A DNA stretch of 23,389 nucleotides from Euryarchaeota archaeon UBA549 (GCA_002495645.1 DAGF01000024.1:1-23389); one strand, 5' to 3'. Shown: positions 14,458-22,443, numbered from the stretch's first letter. Notes: a model not told the origin generated them from the sequence alone. Translations and numbers: made by a program.

Positions 14458-15465
14458 ATGGCCCTCATGGACGCGTATCAACGTCCGTTGAAGGACTTGA
14501 GAATTTCAGTGACCGACCGCTGCAATTTTCGGTGCACGTATTGCATGCCACGTGAGCACTTCGGTACCGACCATGCCTTTCTGCCCCGAGATGAATTGCT
14601 CACCTACGAAGAGATTGCCTTCGTCGTTGAATCGCTCATGGGGTGCGGGCTTCGGAAGGTCCGCTTGACGGGCGGTGAACCGCTCTTGCGAAGAAACATA
14701 ACCGAGTTGGTGGCGCTGCTGAGGCAGGTTGGTCCCGGTCTTGACATCGCCATGACCACCAACGGGGCGCTCCTCAAAAGCCACGCTGCAGCCCTTTTCA
14801 AGGCCGGGTTGAACAGGGTCACCGTCAGCATTGACGCGGTCGAAACCAGCACCTTCCAGGCGATGGCCGATACCGACCAAGTTGACCCGCAGACCATCTT
14901 TGACGGCGTTGATGAAGCATTGCGGGTCGGATTGACCGTGAAAGCGAACGCCGTTATACGACGAGGCGTCAACGAAGACCAAATTCTGCCGCTGGCTCAC
15001 ATCTGCCATGACCGTGGCGTTCCTCTCCGGTTCATCGAATACATGGACGTGGGAAACACCAATGCTTGGAAATTGGACGAAGTGGTCTCCGGTGCGGACA
15101 TTCGACGCATGCTTGAGACTGAATTTGGCCCGCTTGAGCCCATCTCGCCAAAGGAACGCAGCGAGGTCGCGAGGCGCTACACACTCCCTTCGGGGTATGA
15201 ATTTGGGTTCATTGAATCCGTAACCAATCCGTTTTGTGGTGATTGTTCCCGTGCAAGGCTATCGGCCAACGGCTCCATCTACACCTGTTTGTTTTCATCT
15301 AGCGGAAGCGATGTCAAAGGGTTGCTCCGCCTGGGTGCAGGAAAAAGCGACCTCCAAACGGCGATTCGTTCAATTTGGGAAAAACGAACGGACCGCTACT
15401 CGATGGAACGGAGCGAACAGACCGGCGATGAAAGCAAGGTTGAGATGTCCTTCATCGGTGGATGA
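14458..15465 (+). CDS. moaA: GTP 3',8-cyclase MoaA (molybdenum cofactor biosynthesis)
   Basis: MoaA is a radical-SAM enzyme that converts GTP to 3',8-cyclo-GTP, the first step of molybdopterin synthesis. The N-terminal cluster motif is CNFRCTYC (Cys22, 26, 29), preceded by LRISVTDR and followed by MP. LTGGEPLL is the SAM-binding GGEP motif. The C-terminal cluster motif is NPFCGDCSRARLS with Cys260, Cys263 and Cys277 (IYTCLF). The protein ends in Gly-Gly (FIGG), the tail MoaA needs for activity. At 335 residues it is full length. A GGGGAGG stretch lies 12 bases before the first ATG; an ATG three codons later (14467) is also possible. It is convergent with the pilin gene, with 2 bases between the stop codons. 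Confidence 0.96.
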   Translation: MALMDAYQRPLKDLRISVTDRCNFRCTYCMPREHFGTDHAFLPRDELLTYEEIAFVVESLMGCGLRKVRLTGGEPLLRRNITELVALLRQVGPGLDIAMTTNGALLKSHAAALFKAGLNRVTVSIDAVETSTFQAMADTDQVDPQTIFDGVDEALRVGLTVKANAVIRRGVNEDQILPLAHICHDRGVPLRFIEYMDVGNTNAWKLDEVVSGADIRRMLETEFGPLEPISPKERSEVARRYTLPSGYEFGFIESVTNPFCGDCSRARLSANGSIYTCLFSSSGSDVKGLLRLGAGKSDLQTAIRSIWEKRTDRYSMERSEQTGDESKVEMSFIGG

Positions 15466-15467
15466 CA

Positions 15468-15959
15468 TCACGTCATCGCAGGAAGAGAAACATCAACGAT
15501 GAGCGCTCCTGCCGCCTGTTCGACAAGACGGAAACGCCACGTTCCATCGTCTGCACCGATGGTTTCTGAATCAATAACAAAGTAATCGCCTTGGGTCACC
15601 GAATAACCAGCATCACGGTCGTGGAAGGAAATGTTGGTGCCGATGACGCCGTACACATCGGCGTCCGATACTTGGCCCCGAATGGGCAGGGATTCTGTCA
15701 TGTTTGCAGGCAATAAATCGAATTGGAGGCGTGCGGGGTCGATGGATTGGTCGAGGCTGGTGATGCGCACAACGTGAAACCCGTTGTCGAGAGCCCGCAC
15801 GCTGACCGATGCTTGGGGTGCGGATTTCTCAACCGTGGTCAATGCACCCTGCATCAACACGAACACCATGCTGGAAAGCATGACGGTGATGGCGAGAAGA
15901 AGCACGGTCGCAATCACGGGGCTGACCGCTTCTTCATCACGTCGGACCGGCCCTCGCAT
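15468..15959 (-). CDS. Archaeal type IV pilin-like protein
   Basis: The 163-residue protein has a classic archaeal prepilin N-terminus. A short basic and acidic leader (MRGPVRRDEE) is followed by AVSPVIATVLLLAITVMLSS, the hydrophobic helix that packs into the pilus core. Cleavage by an archaeal prepilin peptidase is expected just before Ala11, as in the AVSPVIG pilin family. The rest is a beta-rich extracellular domain with no cysteines. It is not beside the secretion ATPase and platform genes at the right end of the window, but could be a substrate of that or another system. The upstream 72-base gap shows no convincing TATA box. Confidence 0.85.
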   Translation of the reverse strand: MRGPVRRDEEAVSPVIATVLLLAITVMLSSMVFVLMQGALTTVEKSAPQASVSVRALDNGFHVVRITSLDQSIDPARLQFDLLPANMTESLPIRGQVSDADVYGVIGTNISFHDRDAGYSVTQGDYFVIDSETIGADDGTWRFRLVEQAAGALIVDVSLPAMT

Positions 15960-16031
15960 GCACTTTCCATGCCGTCAAATCACTTGAACACACCGATGAT
16001 TCACGGCAAAGGGCCGCTGATTTTCTGTTGC

Positions 16032-17177
16032 TCAGAACAGCCAAAGAGGTTTCTCACATTCCATGGCTCGTTTGATGCCCCCGATGGGTCCAAGGCAGCG
16101 AAGAATCAATTCCGTCAAAACATCACCACGCATGAAGGCGTAGCCGAGGTTCTTGCTTCGCAGTGAATTCTTCAAGGCAGGCCCCATTGACGCACGAACC
16201 CGGTCTTCGTAGGTGGTAAGCGGCGTGTTGTTGGTCAAGTGCTCAACGATGGCCTCAGCCGCAAAACAGCCGGAGATGATGGCTTGACTGATGCCACCGC
16301 CGTTGCTTGGCATGACCAGGCCAGCAGCATCGCCAACCGCAAGCGTGGTTCCATCCACCATCTGTTTTACAGGCCCTCCCATCGGAATCCAGCCTCCACC
16401 AAAGGAGACGATTTCAAGGTCGAGGTCGGCGCAAAAGCGTTCCAAATGCCCTTTCAAATCGCCTTTGAGTTTCCCGGCACGAACCCCCAGCCCCACGTTG
16501 GCAAAGTTTGGACCCTTTGGGATGATCCACGCATAGCCCGAGGGAGCGACGGAGCCAAGGAAGACATCAAATGTTTCAGGCACGTTGCCTTTGACTTGGG
16601 CGTAAATCGTCGGGACTTGGTCTTCGGGACGGAAGGCAGGGTCTTGCCCGTGCCTTAGCCGGCCGACATGGGCCAGGCTGCCGGAGGCGTCAATGAGGTA
16701 ATCGCAGGTGAACCTGCCCTCGTTGGTCACCAACAGTTCCCGATTGGCCTTTCGCTGTTGTTGAAGCCGCTTCAGCATCGTTGAGGTGCGTACCTCAGCA
16801 CCGGCTCGTACTGCTTTATCTGCGAGGTAGCCATCGAATTGCAGCCGATGGCCAGCAAAAGCATCCAGTCCAAAATTGAAGGATTTTCCAGATGGTAGAA
16901 ACACGCGCATATTGTCCAGTCGATGGAGACGAAGACGTTCAGGGAAGTCGAAGTATGTCTTCAGCCAGGTGTGGTCTTCAAGATGCTTGAAGGTCCCGAT
17001 GACCTCCCCCCAGTTGGGTATGCATTCGCCGCACTGAGCCGGGTTTCCAACGATGGCGCGACGCTCCAAGACCAGTACATCGATGCCTTCTTCAGCCAAG
17101 CGTTGGGCTGCAGCGCTGCCTGCTGGACCTGCACCTATGACGATGACTTGGCGATGTTCAATTTCACTGACAGCCAT
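16032..17177 (-). CDS. Geranylgeranyl reductase family FAD protein (probable archaeal lipid saturation)
   Basis: The 381-residue flavoprotein begins with an FAD-binding dinucleotide fold (VIVIGAGPAGSAAAQ, 11-25) and an acidic residue closing the second strand (VLVLERR). It has the family GNPAQCGE segment (44-51) and later VGDAAGLVMPSNGGGI, the second FAD motif of geranylgeranyl reductases. In archaea these enzymes hydrogenate the isoprenoid chains of digeranylgeranylglycerol phospholipids. The start ATG has GAGGTGA 4-5 bases upstream. It follows the polyprenyl synthase by 9 bases, which strongly suggests an operon making and saturating lipid side chains. A chlorophyll-type role is unlikely because no other pigment genes are seen. 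Confidence 0.92.
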   Translation of the reverse strand: MAVSEIEHRQVIVIGAGPAGSAAAQRLAEEGIDVLVLERRAIVGNPAQCGECIPNWGEVIGTFKHLEDHTWLKTYFDFPERLRLHRLDNMRVFLPSGKSFNFGLDAFAGHRLQFDGYLADKAVRAGAEVRTSTMLKRLQQQRKANRELLVTNEGRFTCDYLIDASGSLAHVGRLRHGQDPAFRPEDQVPTIYAQVKGNVPETFDVFLGSVAPSGYAWIIPKGPNFANVGLGVRAGKLKGDLKGHLERFCADLDLEIVSFGGGWIPMGGPVKQMVDGTTLAVGDAAGLVMPSNGGGISQAIISGCFAAEAIVEHLTNNTPLTTYEDRVRASMGPALKNSLRSKNLGYAFMRGDVLTELILRCLGPIGGIKRAMECEKPLWLF

Positions 17178-17186
17178 GGATTCACC

Positions 17187-18170
17187 TCAAGCATGCCGAT
17201 CTTTGACGATGTTGGTGATGAGCAACATCAGTTCCTTGGCCTCGCTGTCGGGAAAACGTTGCAGTTCTGCTTGAGCACGTTCAAGATGCGTTCGAACCAA
17301 AATTTCGGCGTATTCCATGCTATCGGAACGTTCCAACAGTGCCATCAATTCGTCAAAGTGCTCGTCTGAAAAATTCTCAATGAGTTCCGACAAACGCTCG
17401 CGATGCTGCCCGTGAGAGAGCGTGAGAGCGTGAATAAGGGGCAGCGTCATTTTTCCTTCGTAAACATCGGCGCCCCGGGGCTTACCCATGCGCTCATCCC
17501 CACGCAGGTCCAAGAGGTCATCAACGAGTTGGAAAGCAATACCCAATTCCATTCCAAACCGCTCAAGCGCCTTGGCCTGTTCGTCGTCCAATCCTGCGAC
17601 CAATCCTGCACTGTAGCAGCCTGAAGCAAACGGACCAGCTGTTTTCCCACGCACGATGGAAAGGTAATCTTCGGGTGAAGTGGCGAGGTTCAACACGTGG
17701 TCGAGTTGATGGAATTCCGAAACGGCGATGTTGGCGCAACACCGAGCGATGATGGAGACGATTTGTGCAGAGTAACGTCCACCGAGACCAAAACCTTGGA
17801 CGAAAAGCCAATCACCTGCGATGACAGCTTTGGCCTGCCCTGCTTGGGCGTGGATGGTTGGGATGCCTCGTCGTTGTTGTGCTTCGTCGTTGATGTCATC
17901 GTGAACCAGGGTGGCGGTGTGGATGAGTTCGAAGGCCAACGCAAGCGGCATGACGTCCTCTTTCGCCTTTCCTCCAGCAAGTTGGTAGGCCAAGAGGAAC
18001 AAAATCGGTCGGAGGCGTTTTCCTCCAGCGTTGAGAACCCGCCCTGCTTCGAGGGCGACCTCGCCTGCTCCAAACTCAAGTTCCTCTTGGATGAGGTCAT
18101 GAAGGGCTTGATTCACCTCTTCACGCATGGATTCCAGTGCTGATTGAAGCACCTCAAGACTGCTGCCCAC
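17187..18170 (-). CDS. Polyprenyl (probably geranylgeranyl) diphosphate synthase
   Basis: This trans-isoprenyl diphosphate synthase condenses isopentenyl units onto allylic diphosphates. Visible motifs are GGKRLRP (49-55), the first Asp-rich motif DDIND (91-95) with HTATLVH before it, the RRG basic site (100-102), KTAGPF (176-181) and the second Asp-rich motif DDLLD (217-221). Residues 4 and 5 before the first motif are Thr87 and Ala86. Being small, they do not block growth beyond C15, so the product is C20 or longer. The HTATLVHDD segment resembles bacterial long-chain synthases. Being joined to geranylgeranyl reductase favours C20 for ether lipids, and C20 can also feed carotenoid and retinal. 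The start is the GTG at 18170; an in-frame ATG at 18128 would shorten it by 14 residues. Confidence 0.92.
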   Translation of the reverse strand: MGSSLEVLQSALESMREEVNQALHDLIQEELEFGAGEVALEAGRVLNAGGKRLRPILFLLAYQLAGGKAKEDVMPLALAFELIHTATLVHDDINDEAQQRRGIPTIHAQAGQAKAVIAGDWLFVQGFGLGGRYSAQIVSIIARCCANIAVSEFHQLDHVLNLATSPEDYLSIVRGKTAGPFASGCYSAGLVAGLDDEQAKALERFGMELGIAFQLVDDLLDLRGDERMGKPRGADVYEGKMTLPLIHALTLSHGQHRERLSELIENFSDEHFDELMALLERSDSMEYAEILVRTHLERAQAELQRFPDSEAKELMLLITNIVKDRHA

Positions 18171-18191
18171 GCCCTTCCCACGGGGGTGGGC
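18165..18191. other. Overlapping inverted repeats at the GTG start of the prenyl synthase
   Basis: GCCCAC (18165-18170) and CCCAC (18177-18181) can each pair with GTGGGC/GTGGG (18186-18191), giving two mutually exclusive hairpins. On the minus strand the outer pairing includes the GTG start codon (18168-18170) and the inner pairing leaves it free. The arms are exact; regulatory meaning is inferred. Confidence 0.4.
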
Positions 18192-18199
18192 TTCTTAAC
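18191..18199 (+). promoter_or_regulatory. Weak TATA-like element before the HemC-like gene
   Basis: CTTCTTAAC lies about 25-30 bases before the GNRA-capped hairpin and about 55 before the ATG at 18252. It is the only A/T-rich stretch in the divergent gap. It is a weak call from position and composition. Confidence 0.25.
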
Positions 18200-18221
18200 C
18201 GGTCGTCCACGCCCTTGACAT

Positions 18222-18239
18222 GTGAGGGGCGACCCTCAC
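18222..18239 (+). other. Perfect 7-bp hairpin with GCGA (GNRA) tetraloop in the leader of the HemC-like gene
   Basis: GTGAGGG (18222-18228), loop GCGA (18229-18232) and CCCTCAC (18233-18239) form an exact stem with a GNRA-type loop. It ends one base before the GAGGTGA ribosome-binding site (18241-18247). It could be a 5' mRNA stability or translation-control element. Confidence 0.5.
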
Positions 18240-18251
18240 CGAGGTGAACCG

Positions 18252-19355
18252 ATGGAGAACAGTGAGTATCTCGTGATTCTCACCACGCCGTCAAGGAACG
18301 ATGGCGTTCGTCTTCAAATTGAGCGAACCGTTGGCACCCACGGCAAACATCGAGACCTGCGTCTCAAACAACTTCCCCACATGGAAACGGCCATCCAAAC
18401 GCTTCGTAGTGGAACAGGCGACATCGTCGCCATGAGCGCTTTTGATTGGATTAACCACGATGTTGAGGGCCTCGCAATCGCCGGCCTTTTGCCCCGAAAA
18501 GAGCCAACGTGGGTTTTGGTGGCCGATGACAAGCCCGAGTACCTGGAACAAGGTGCTCGTGTGATGTGCGAGCATGAACTGCTTCGGCGCCAGATGCGGC
18601 GCATGCGCCCAGACCTTATCCTCGAGACCATTGAGGAGGTGGTCAGTCGTCTTGGTGCAAAGGCGGAGGTGGACGACCTTGATGAAGAGGACATTTGGCC
18701 GTGGCTGGAAGAGCAACGACTCCAAGGCCATCTTGACGGCTTCATCGTCCCGCGGGCCATTCACGCCGGCCACCGAATGAAAGGACGGCGCCACACGCTG
18801 GGTCTTCAACGCGACCAAACCGAAAGCAACCGTGAACGGTTCATCCCCCCACCGCTGCACGGTTTCACCCTCTTGGTGACACGCCAAGGTTTCCCGAAAT
18901 CCAACATCTCCGAGATGCTGGACCCGAGCGCTGAACTGGCGTATCGTTTGGAAACAGCGCTGCTTGAGAGTCTCGACCCCTCGTTGCGACCCATCGTCGG
19001 CGCCTATGTTGAGCAACGAAAAATCTCCACCTTCCTGAAAAAGGCCTCTGAGGAAGGCGATGAAGCACTGCTCACCTCCTTGGTGGATCCCAACAAGAAA
19101 CGTGGTGTGTACAAGAGCGGCCCTCGAGTTGAAATGCTCATTGAAACCTTGAACCCCAACGGCACCGTAACCGCCGCATGTGAACGGATTGTTCAACCGG
19201 AAAACAGCCACCTTGGCATGGTCAATCTCCTCAAGGAATTCATGGAATTGCTCTCGGTCATGACCACCGACCACGAGGGAAGCAAACGGAACATACCCGG
19301 CATGCCTCGTTCCTTCATGGACCCGAGCCCTCGGCTGATGAATTTGGACGACTGA
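18252..19355 (+). CDS. Divergent porphobilinogen-deaminase (HemC)-fold protein lacking the cofactor cysteine
   Basis: The 367-residue protein starts at the ATG 18252, with GAGGTGA 4 bases upstream; a longer GTG start at 18222 would run through the hairpin. Similarity to hydroxymethylbilane synthase is seen in order. METAIQTLRSGTGDIVAMSAFDW matches the ELEEALLxGxxDIAVHSxKD region (quoted loosely). GLAIAGLLPRKEP matches the GLxIAAxLPRxDPRDA region. ELLRRQMRRMRPDL matches the SSLRRQxQLxxxRPDL region. ETALLESLDPSLRPIVGAYVE aligns without gaps to the ERAL..LEGGCQVPIG.YAE region. In that last block the cysteine that carries the dipyrromethane cofactor is Leu245. The HSxKD lysine is replaced by Phe (SAFD, aspartate kept), and the RGN-x-TR phosphate motif is not preserved. 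A normal HemC activity is therefore unlikely. No other haem gene is nearby. Its true role is unknown. Confidence 0.72.
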   Translation: MENSEYLVILTTPSRNDGVRLQIERTVGTHGKHRDLRLKQLPHMETAIQTLRSGTGDIVAMSAFDWINHDVEGLAIAGLLPRKEPTWVLVADDKPEYLEQGARVMCEHELLRRQMRRMRPDLILETIEEVVSRLGAKAEVDDLDEEDIWPWLEEQRLQGHLDGFIVPRAIHAGHRMKGRRHTLGLQRDQTESNRERFIPPPLHGFTLLVTRQGFPKSNISEMLDPSAELAYRLETALLESLDPSLRPIVGAYVEQRKISTFLKKASEEGDEALLTSLVDPNKKRGVYKSGPRVEMLIETLNPNGTVTAACERIVQPENSHLGMVNLLKEFMELLSVMTTDHEGSKRNIPGMPRSFMDPSPRLMNLDD

Positions 19356-19421
19356 TGGCCCCTTCCGCTGGTACGAACACCCACAAGAACCAGCCTTCTT
19401 GGCCTCGTTGGACAGCGAAGA

Positions 19422-19429
19422 CATATATG
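19422..19429 (+). promoter_or_regulatory. TATA-like box upstream of the SAP-repeat protein
   Basis: CATATATG lies about 38 bases before the ATG at 19467, in the 111-base gap after the HemC-like gene. This would put transcription start near 19451, just before the GAGGTGGAG ribosome-binding site (19453-19461). Confidence 0.45.
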
Positions 19430-19466
19430 CTTTCAATGCGGCAAAAGCCGTAGAGGTGGAGTAGCC

Positions 19467-21197
19467 ATGGACACGTCAGCGTTGTTGGGTGAACTCTACC
19501 AAGCACGATTTGACGACCTCAAAGCCATCGCTCAACAACACGGTGTGGCGAAAACTGGCCCCGTTGAATCGTTGCGAGCACGCTTGATTCAGCACCTCAT
19601 TTTTCCCGATTGGGATTTTTCTCCTGCTGGGCTTCGAAGCATCTCCAACAGCGATTTGGGAGAGATATTGGGGCTGTTTGGCATCAAGAAATCGGGTTCC
19701 ATCAAAGCCCGAAGGCAACGTCTGCACCTTCATTTGAACCACGACCCGAAATCACTCGCCATCGAGCGACTCGACGAGATGACAAGGGACGAACTTCACG
19801 CCATGTGCAAAGACCTGGAGCTCACCCTTTCGGGCAATAAGCAAGCCCTCCTCGCTCGCGTTGCCGGGGTCTTGGCCTCACAAGAAAATGCATGGGGCAA
19901 GGTCAAGAAGAGCCTGCGAAGACCCCGAGGGCCTGTCAGCGTACCAAAGGTGTCCGCTGTTGTCGCACCGCAAACTCCCGAAACGGTGGAAGAAACGGTT
20001 GCTTCTTTCGTGGAAGACCACGATGAAGGCTGGACCTACGAAGAAGAACTTTCCCTGAAGGAAGACCTCGCCAGCATCGGCCACGACGTCTCCTCATCCC
20101 AAAGCGATGCTGAACTTGAGCAACACCTCCGCCCCGAGCCGGTTGATGCCACCAGCACCGTACCTCCGATGATTCAGCACGCTGGCGAAACGCACAGTCT
20201 TGAGGTGGAAACCGCTCTCATGGAACTTCGAGGGCGAACCGCAGAGATTCACGCCATGGCTCGTGATTTCCTCATGGTCAGTTCAACCACCAACCAAGAA
20301 GACATGACCGCCTTCATTCAATCCCTACGAGGCCAGGGCTTTGCCACCGACCTTGCACCCGTTCACCAAGCCGTGGCTCAGATGATCATGGAACTTGATT
20401 TCAAGGTGCAAAACGAGAGCAACGCTGCCATCGCTCTGCCCCAATCATGGAGTGAGCGAGAGGCGTTGAGGCGATTTGAGGAAGTCCGTAGCACGCTACG
20501 AGACCGATTGGAAAACATCCTCGCTCTCCACGCTTCGGACGTTGTGAAGGCCCGCATGGCCTTCGAACAGGAAGGGCGCGACCTAAATCTCGACCTCCGT
20601 GTTCCCAGCGTCTCGGGGCGCTTGCACGCTTTGTTCGACCTCCACATCGAAATCGCTGAATCCCAAGCTCTCCATGATCCCGTGGTTCAGCGTCGCCAAC
20701 GCATGATGAGAATCCTCCACCGAGGAGCGGTTCACATGCCTGAATCCGAACGCATGACCATTGAGCGCCTTGAGCGCAACATCGCCTCCTTTGAGGAACT
20801 CGTTCAGACCATTCTTGAATCAGGAGAGGACGGGTTTGACGAAGCCCAACAGGCACTCGTGATTCGCTTCCTTGAATCAAAGGGCTATGAGGTCAACACG
20901 GCTCAACTCCGCCCCCGTGTGTTGGCATGTGCTGGCATTATAGGTGCTGAACTTGGCTATCTTTCACCCAGTGAAATTCCACGCATCGCTCCGGGCGTCT
21001 TGGTCACCGAGACGGAAGTGGATGCAATCGTGACCGAATTAAAGACGCTCGCTGCTAGTTTCAAGCCCCAATCTGCAGAAGCCCCTGCAGAGGAAACGGA
21101 AGTTGCGGAGTCGGTGGCTGATGCCTCGGACAGCCTCGCTCGAGTTCGAGGAAAAATCGACCGTGTGGACGAACTGCTCAACCGCTTGAACGGATGA
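19467..21197 (+). CDS. Protein with three N-terminal SAP-like repeats and a helical C-terminal region
   Basis: I recognise no named family for the whole 576-residue protein. The N-terminal 136 residues contain three consecutive SAP-like units: about 11-43 (FDDLKAIAQQHGV..), 57-91 (LRSISNSDLGEILGLFGI..) and 103-136 (DEMTRDELHAMCKDLELTLSG). Each has the helix-turn-helix pattern of SAP domains, which bind DNA or RNA. A basic stretch (KVKKSLRRPRG, 145-155) follows. An acidic, low-complexity linker runs from about 165 to 245. The remaining region to about 535 is predominantly alpha-helical with coiled-coil-like stretches (EREALRRFEEVRSTLRDRLE), ending in an acidic tail and a short helix. The ATG at 19467 has GAGGTGGAG upstream. 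It ends 1 base before the convergent secretion ATPase gene. The likely role is nucleic-acid or chromatin-associated scaffolding, by inference. Confidence 0.72.
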   Translation: MDTSALLGELYQARFDDLKAIAQQHGVAKTGPVESLRARLIQHLIFPDWDFSPAGLRSISNSDLGEILGLFGIKKSGSIKARRQRLHLHLNHDPKSLAIERLDEMTRDELHAMCKDLELTLSGNKQALLARVAGVLASQENAWGKVKKSLRRPRGPVSVPKVSAVVAPQTPETVEETVASFVEDHDEGWTYEEELSLKEDLASIGHDVSSSQSDAELEQHLRPEPVDATSTVPPMIQHAGETHSLEVETALMELRGRTAEIHAMARDFLMVSSTTNQEDMTAFIQSLRGQGFATDLAPVHQAVAQMIMELDFKVQNESNAAIALPQSWSEREALRRFEEVRSTLRDRLENILALHASDVVKARMAFEQEGRDLNLDLRVPSVSGRLHALFDLHIEIAESQALHDPVVQRRQRMMRILHRGAVHMPESERMTIERLERNIASFEELVQTILESGEDGFDEAQQALVIRFLESKGYEVNTAQLRPRVLACAGIIGAELGYLSPSEIPRIAPGVLVTETEVDAIVTELKTLAASFKPQSAEAPAEETEVAESVADASDSLARVRGKIDRVDELLNRLNG

Positions 21198-21198
21198 T

Positions 21199-22440
21199 TC
21201 AGTGCTGTTGTGCGTAGAAGTTCTGAATAACAGACGTCACCGTTTGGATATCAGAAATACCTCGCTGGCAAAGGTCCTCGATGATGGCTTGTCGCTGAGA
21301 GACATGGCGCTCAAACACATCAGGGGTCACACCCGCAGCGTTGCAAATGGTTTCTCTTAGTTTAGAGGGGATACCAGTTTCTTCGATTTGGTCGGTGGCG
21401 GCGTTGTATTTCCAAATGGCGTTGAGACGAGGTTTATCGCCTTCCATACCGGCAATTTCAGCCACCTCGGTGATTTTACGGGCCGTTTTTCCGTTGACGT
21501 GAAGCCGGGCTTGAATGATGATGAGGTCAAGACCGCTCAGCATAATGGGTGGCACACTCATCGGTGGGTTGATCATTCGGGTAACGGTTTCCTGCGCCGT
21601 GTTGGCGTGGAGTGAACCAAAGGAACCGTCGTGCCCTGTGTTCATGGCCGTGAGCAAGGTTGCACACTCCGGTCCACGGACTTCACCGACGATGATGCGG
21701 TCAGGTCGCATACGAAGACTTGACTTGAGACAGTCGTTCATGTCAACTTCCGGTGTGCCATCGGGACGCTCGCGACGGGTCTCCATACGCAGCCAGTGGT
21801 CGTGATAGACTTGCAATTCAGCCGTGTCTTCAACCGTCAAGAGACGACGAGACCATGGGATGTACATGCCCAAGCAATTCAGGGTGGTGGTTTTACCAGA
21901 ACCGGTTCCACCAGCGATAACGAAGTTGGCAGGACGGCTATCAAGGCCTTCAATCCAGACCCACATCATGGCTGCCAAACGGGAATTGACGGTTCCAAAG
22001 TTCACCAGGTCAATCATCGTGAGCGGGTCTTCCTTGAACTTACGAATGGTCAGCGTCGGTCCATCGGGTGAAACGGGGGGGATGGTGCCGTTCACACGAG
22101 AACCGTCCGGAAGACGACCGTCAAAGATGGGAACGAGGCCAGGACCATCGCCCAACGGCACATTGGTGAAGGAGGCGATGTTCTTGGCGATTTGAAGACC
22201 GGATTCATCGTCGATCCAAATGTTGGTCCGACACATGCCGTGGTTGCGGTGCGCAACCTTGACACATTGGGTTCCTCCGTTGTACATCACTTCTTCAAGC
22301 GCATCGTCTTCGAACAGAGCGGCAAGGTCACCGTAGGGGTTGGCTTGGATATCGCCATCAACGTGGTAAATTGGAGATGGATGGTTTGCTTCTGTGTAAA
22401 TGGTCACTCGTCCGTATTGTTCCAAGATTTCTTCTGACAT
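21199..22440 (-). CDS. Type II/IV secretion-type ATPase (TadA/CpaF/FlaI-like)
   Basis: The 413-residue hexameric secretion ATPase powers assembly of Tad/type IV-like pili or related archaeal surface filaments. An N-terminal domain with EEVMYNGG leads to the ATPase core. That core has Walker A GGTGSGKT (177-184), the Asp box LTVEDTAEL (201-209), Walker B RPDRIIVGEVRG (245-256) and the His box TGHDGSFGSLHANT (268-281). All catalytic residues look intact. The C-terminal region of about 345-413 is a poorly conserved helical extension. It follows a TadC/GspF-like membrane protein by 3 bases and so belongs to the same operon. The type, TadA-like versus archaellar FlaI, is not certain, but EEVMYNGG resembles the CpaF/TadA group. 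Confidence 0.93.
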   Translation of the reverse strand: MSEEILEQYGRVTIYTEANHPSPIYHVDGDIQANPYGDLAALFEDDALEEVMYNGGTQCVKVAHRNHGMCRTNIWIDDESGLQIAKNIASFTNVPLGDGPGLVPIFDGRLPDGSRVNGTIPPVSPDGPTLTIRKFKEDPLTMIDLVNFGTVNSRLAAMMWVWIEGLDSRPANFVIAGGTGSGKTTTLNCLGMYIPWSRRLLTVEDTAELQVYHDHWLRMETRRERPDGTPEVDMNDCLKSSLRMRPDRIIVGEVRGPECATLLTAMNTGHDGSFGSLHANTAQETVTRMINPPMSVPPIMLSGLDLIIIQARLHVNGKTARKITEVAEIAGMEGDKPRLNAIWKYNAATDQIEETGIPSKLRETICNAAGVTPDVFERHVSQRQAIIEDLCQRGISDIQTVTSVIQNFYAQQH

Positions 22441-22443
22441 TCG

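Noticed and set aside
16032..18170. Chlorophyll-type prenylation genes (reductase plus prenyl synthase next to a HemC-like gene)
   Set aside because: No other tetrapyrrole pigment gene is present and the HemC-like protein lacks its cofactor cysteine. Archaeal ether-lipid synthesis explains the pair better.
18291..19436. 381-residue open frame antisense to the HemC-like gene
   Set aside because: It covers the same bases as a plus-strand gene that has a good ribosome-binding site and recognisable HemC-family blocks. The antisense product has no recognisable motif and is rich in His/Gln/Phe, as expected of a shadow frame.
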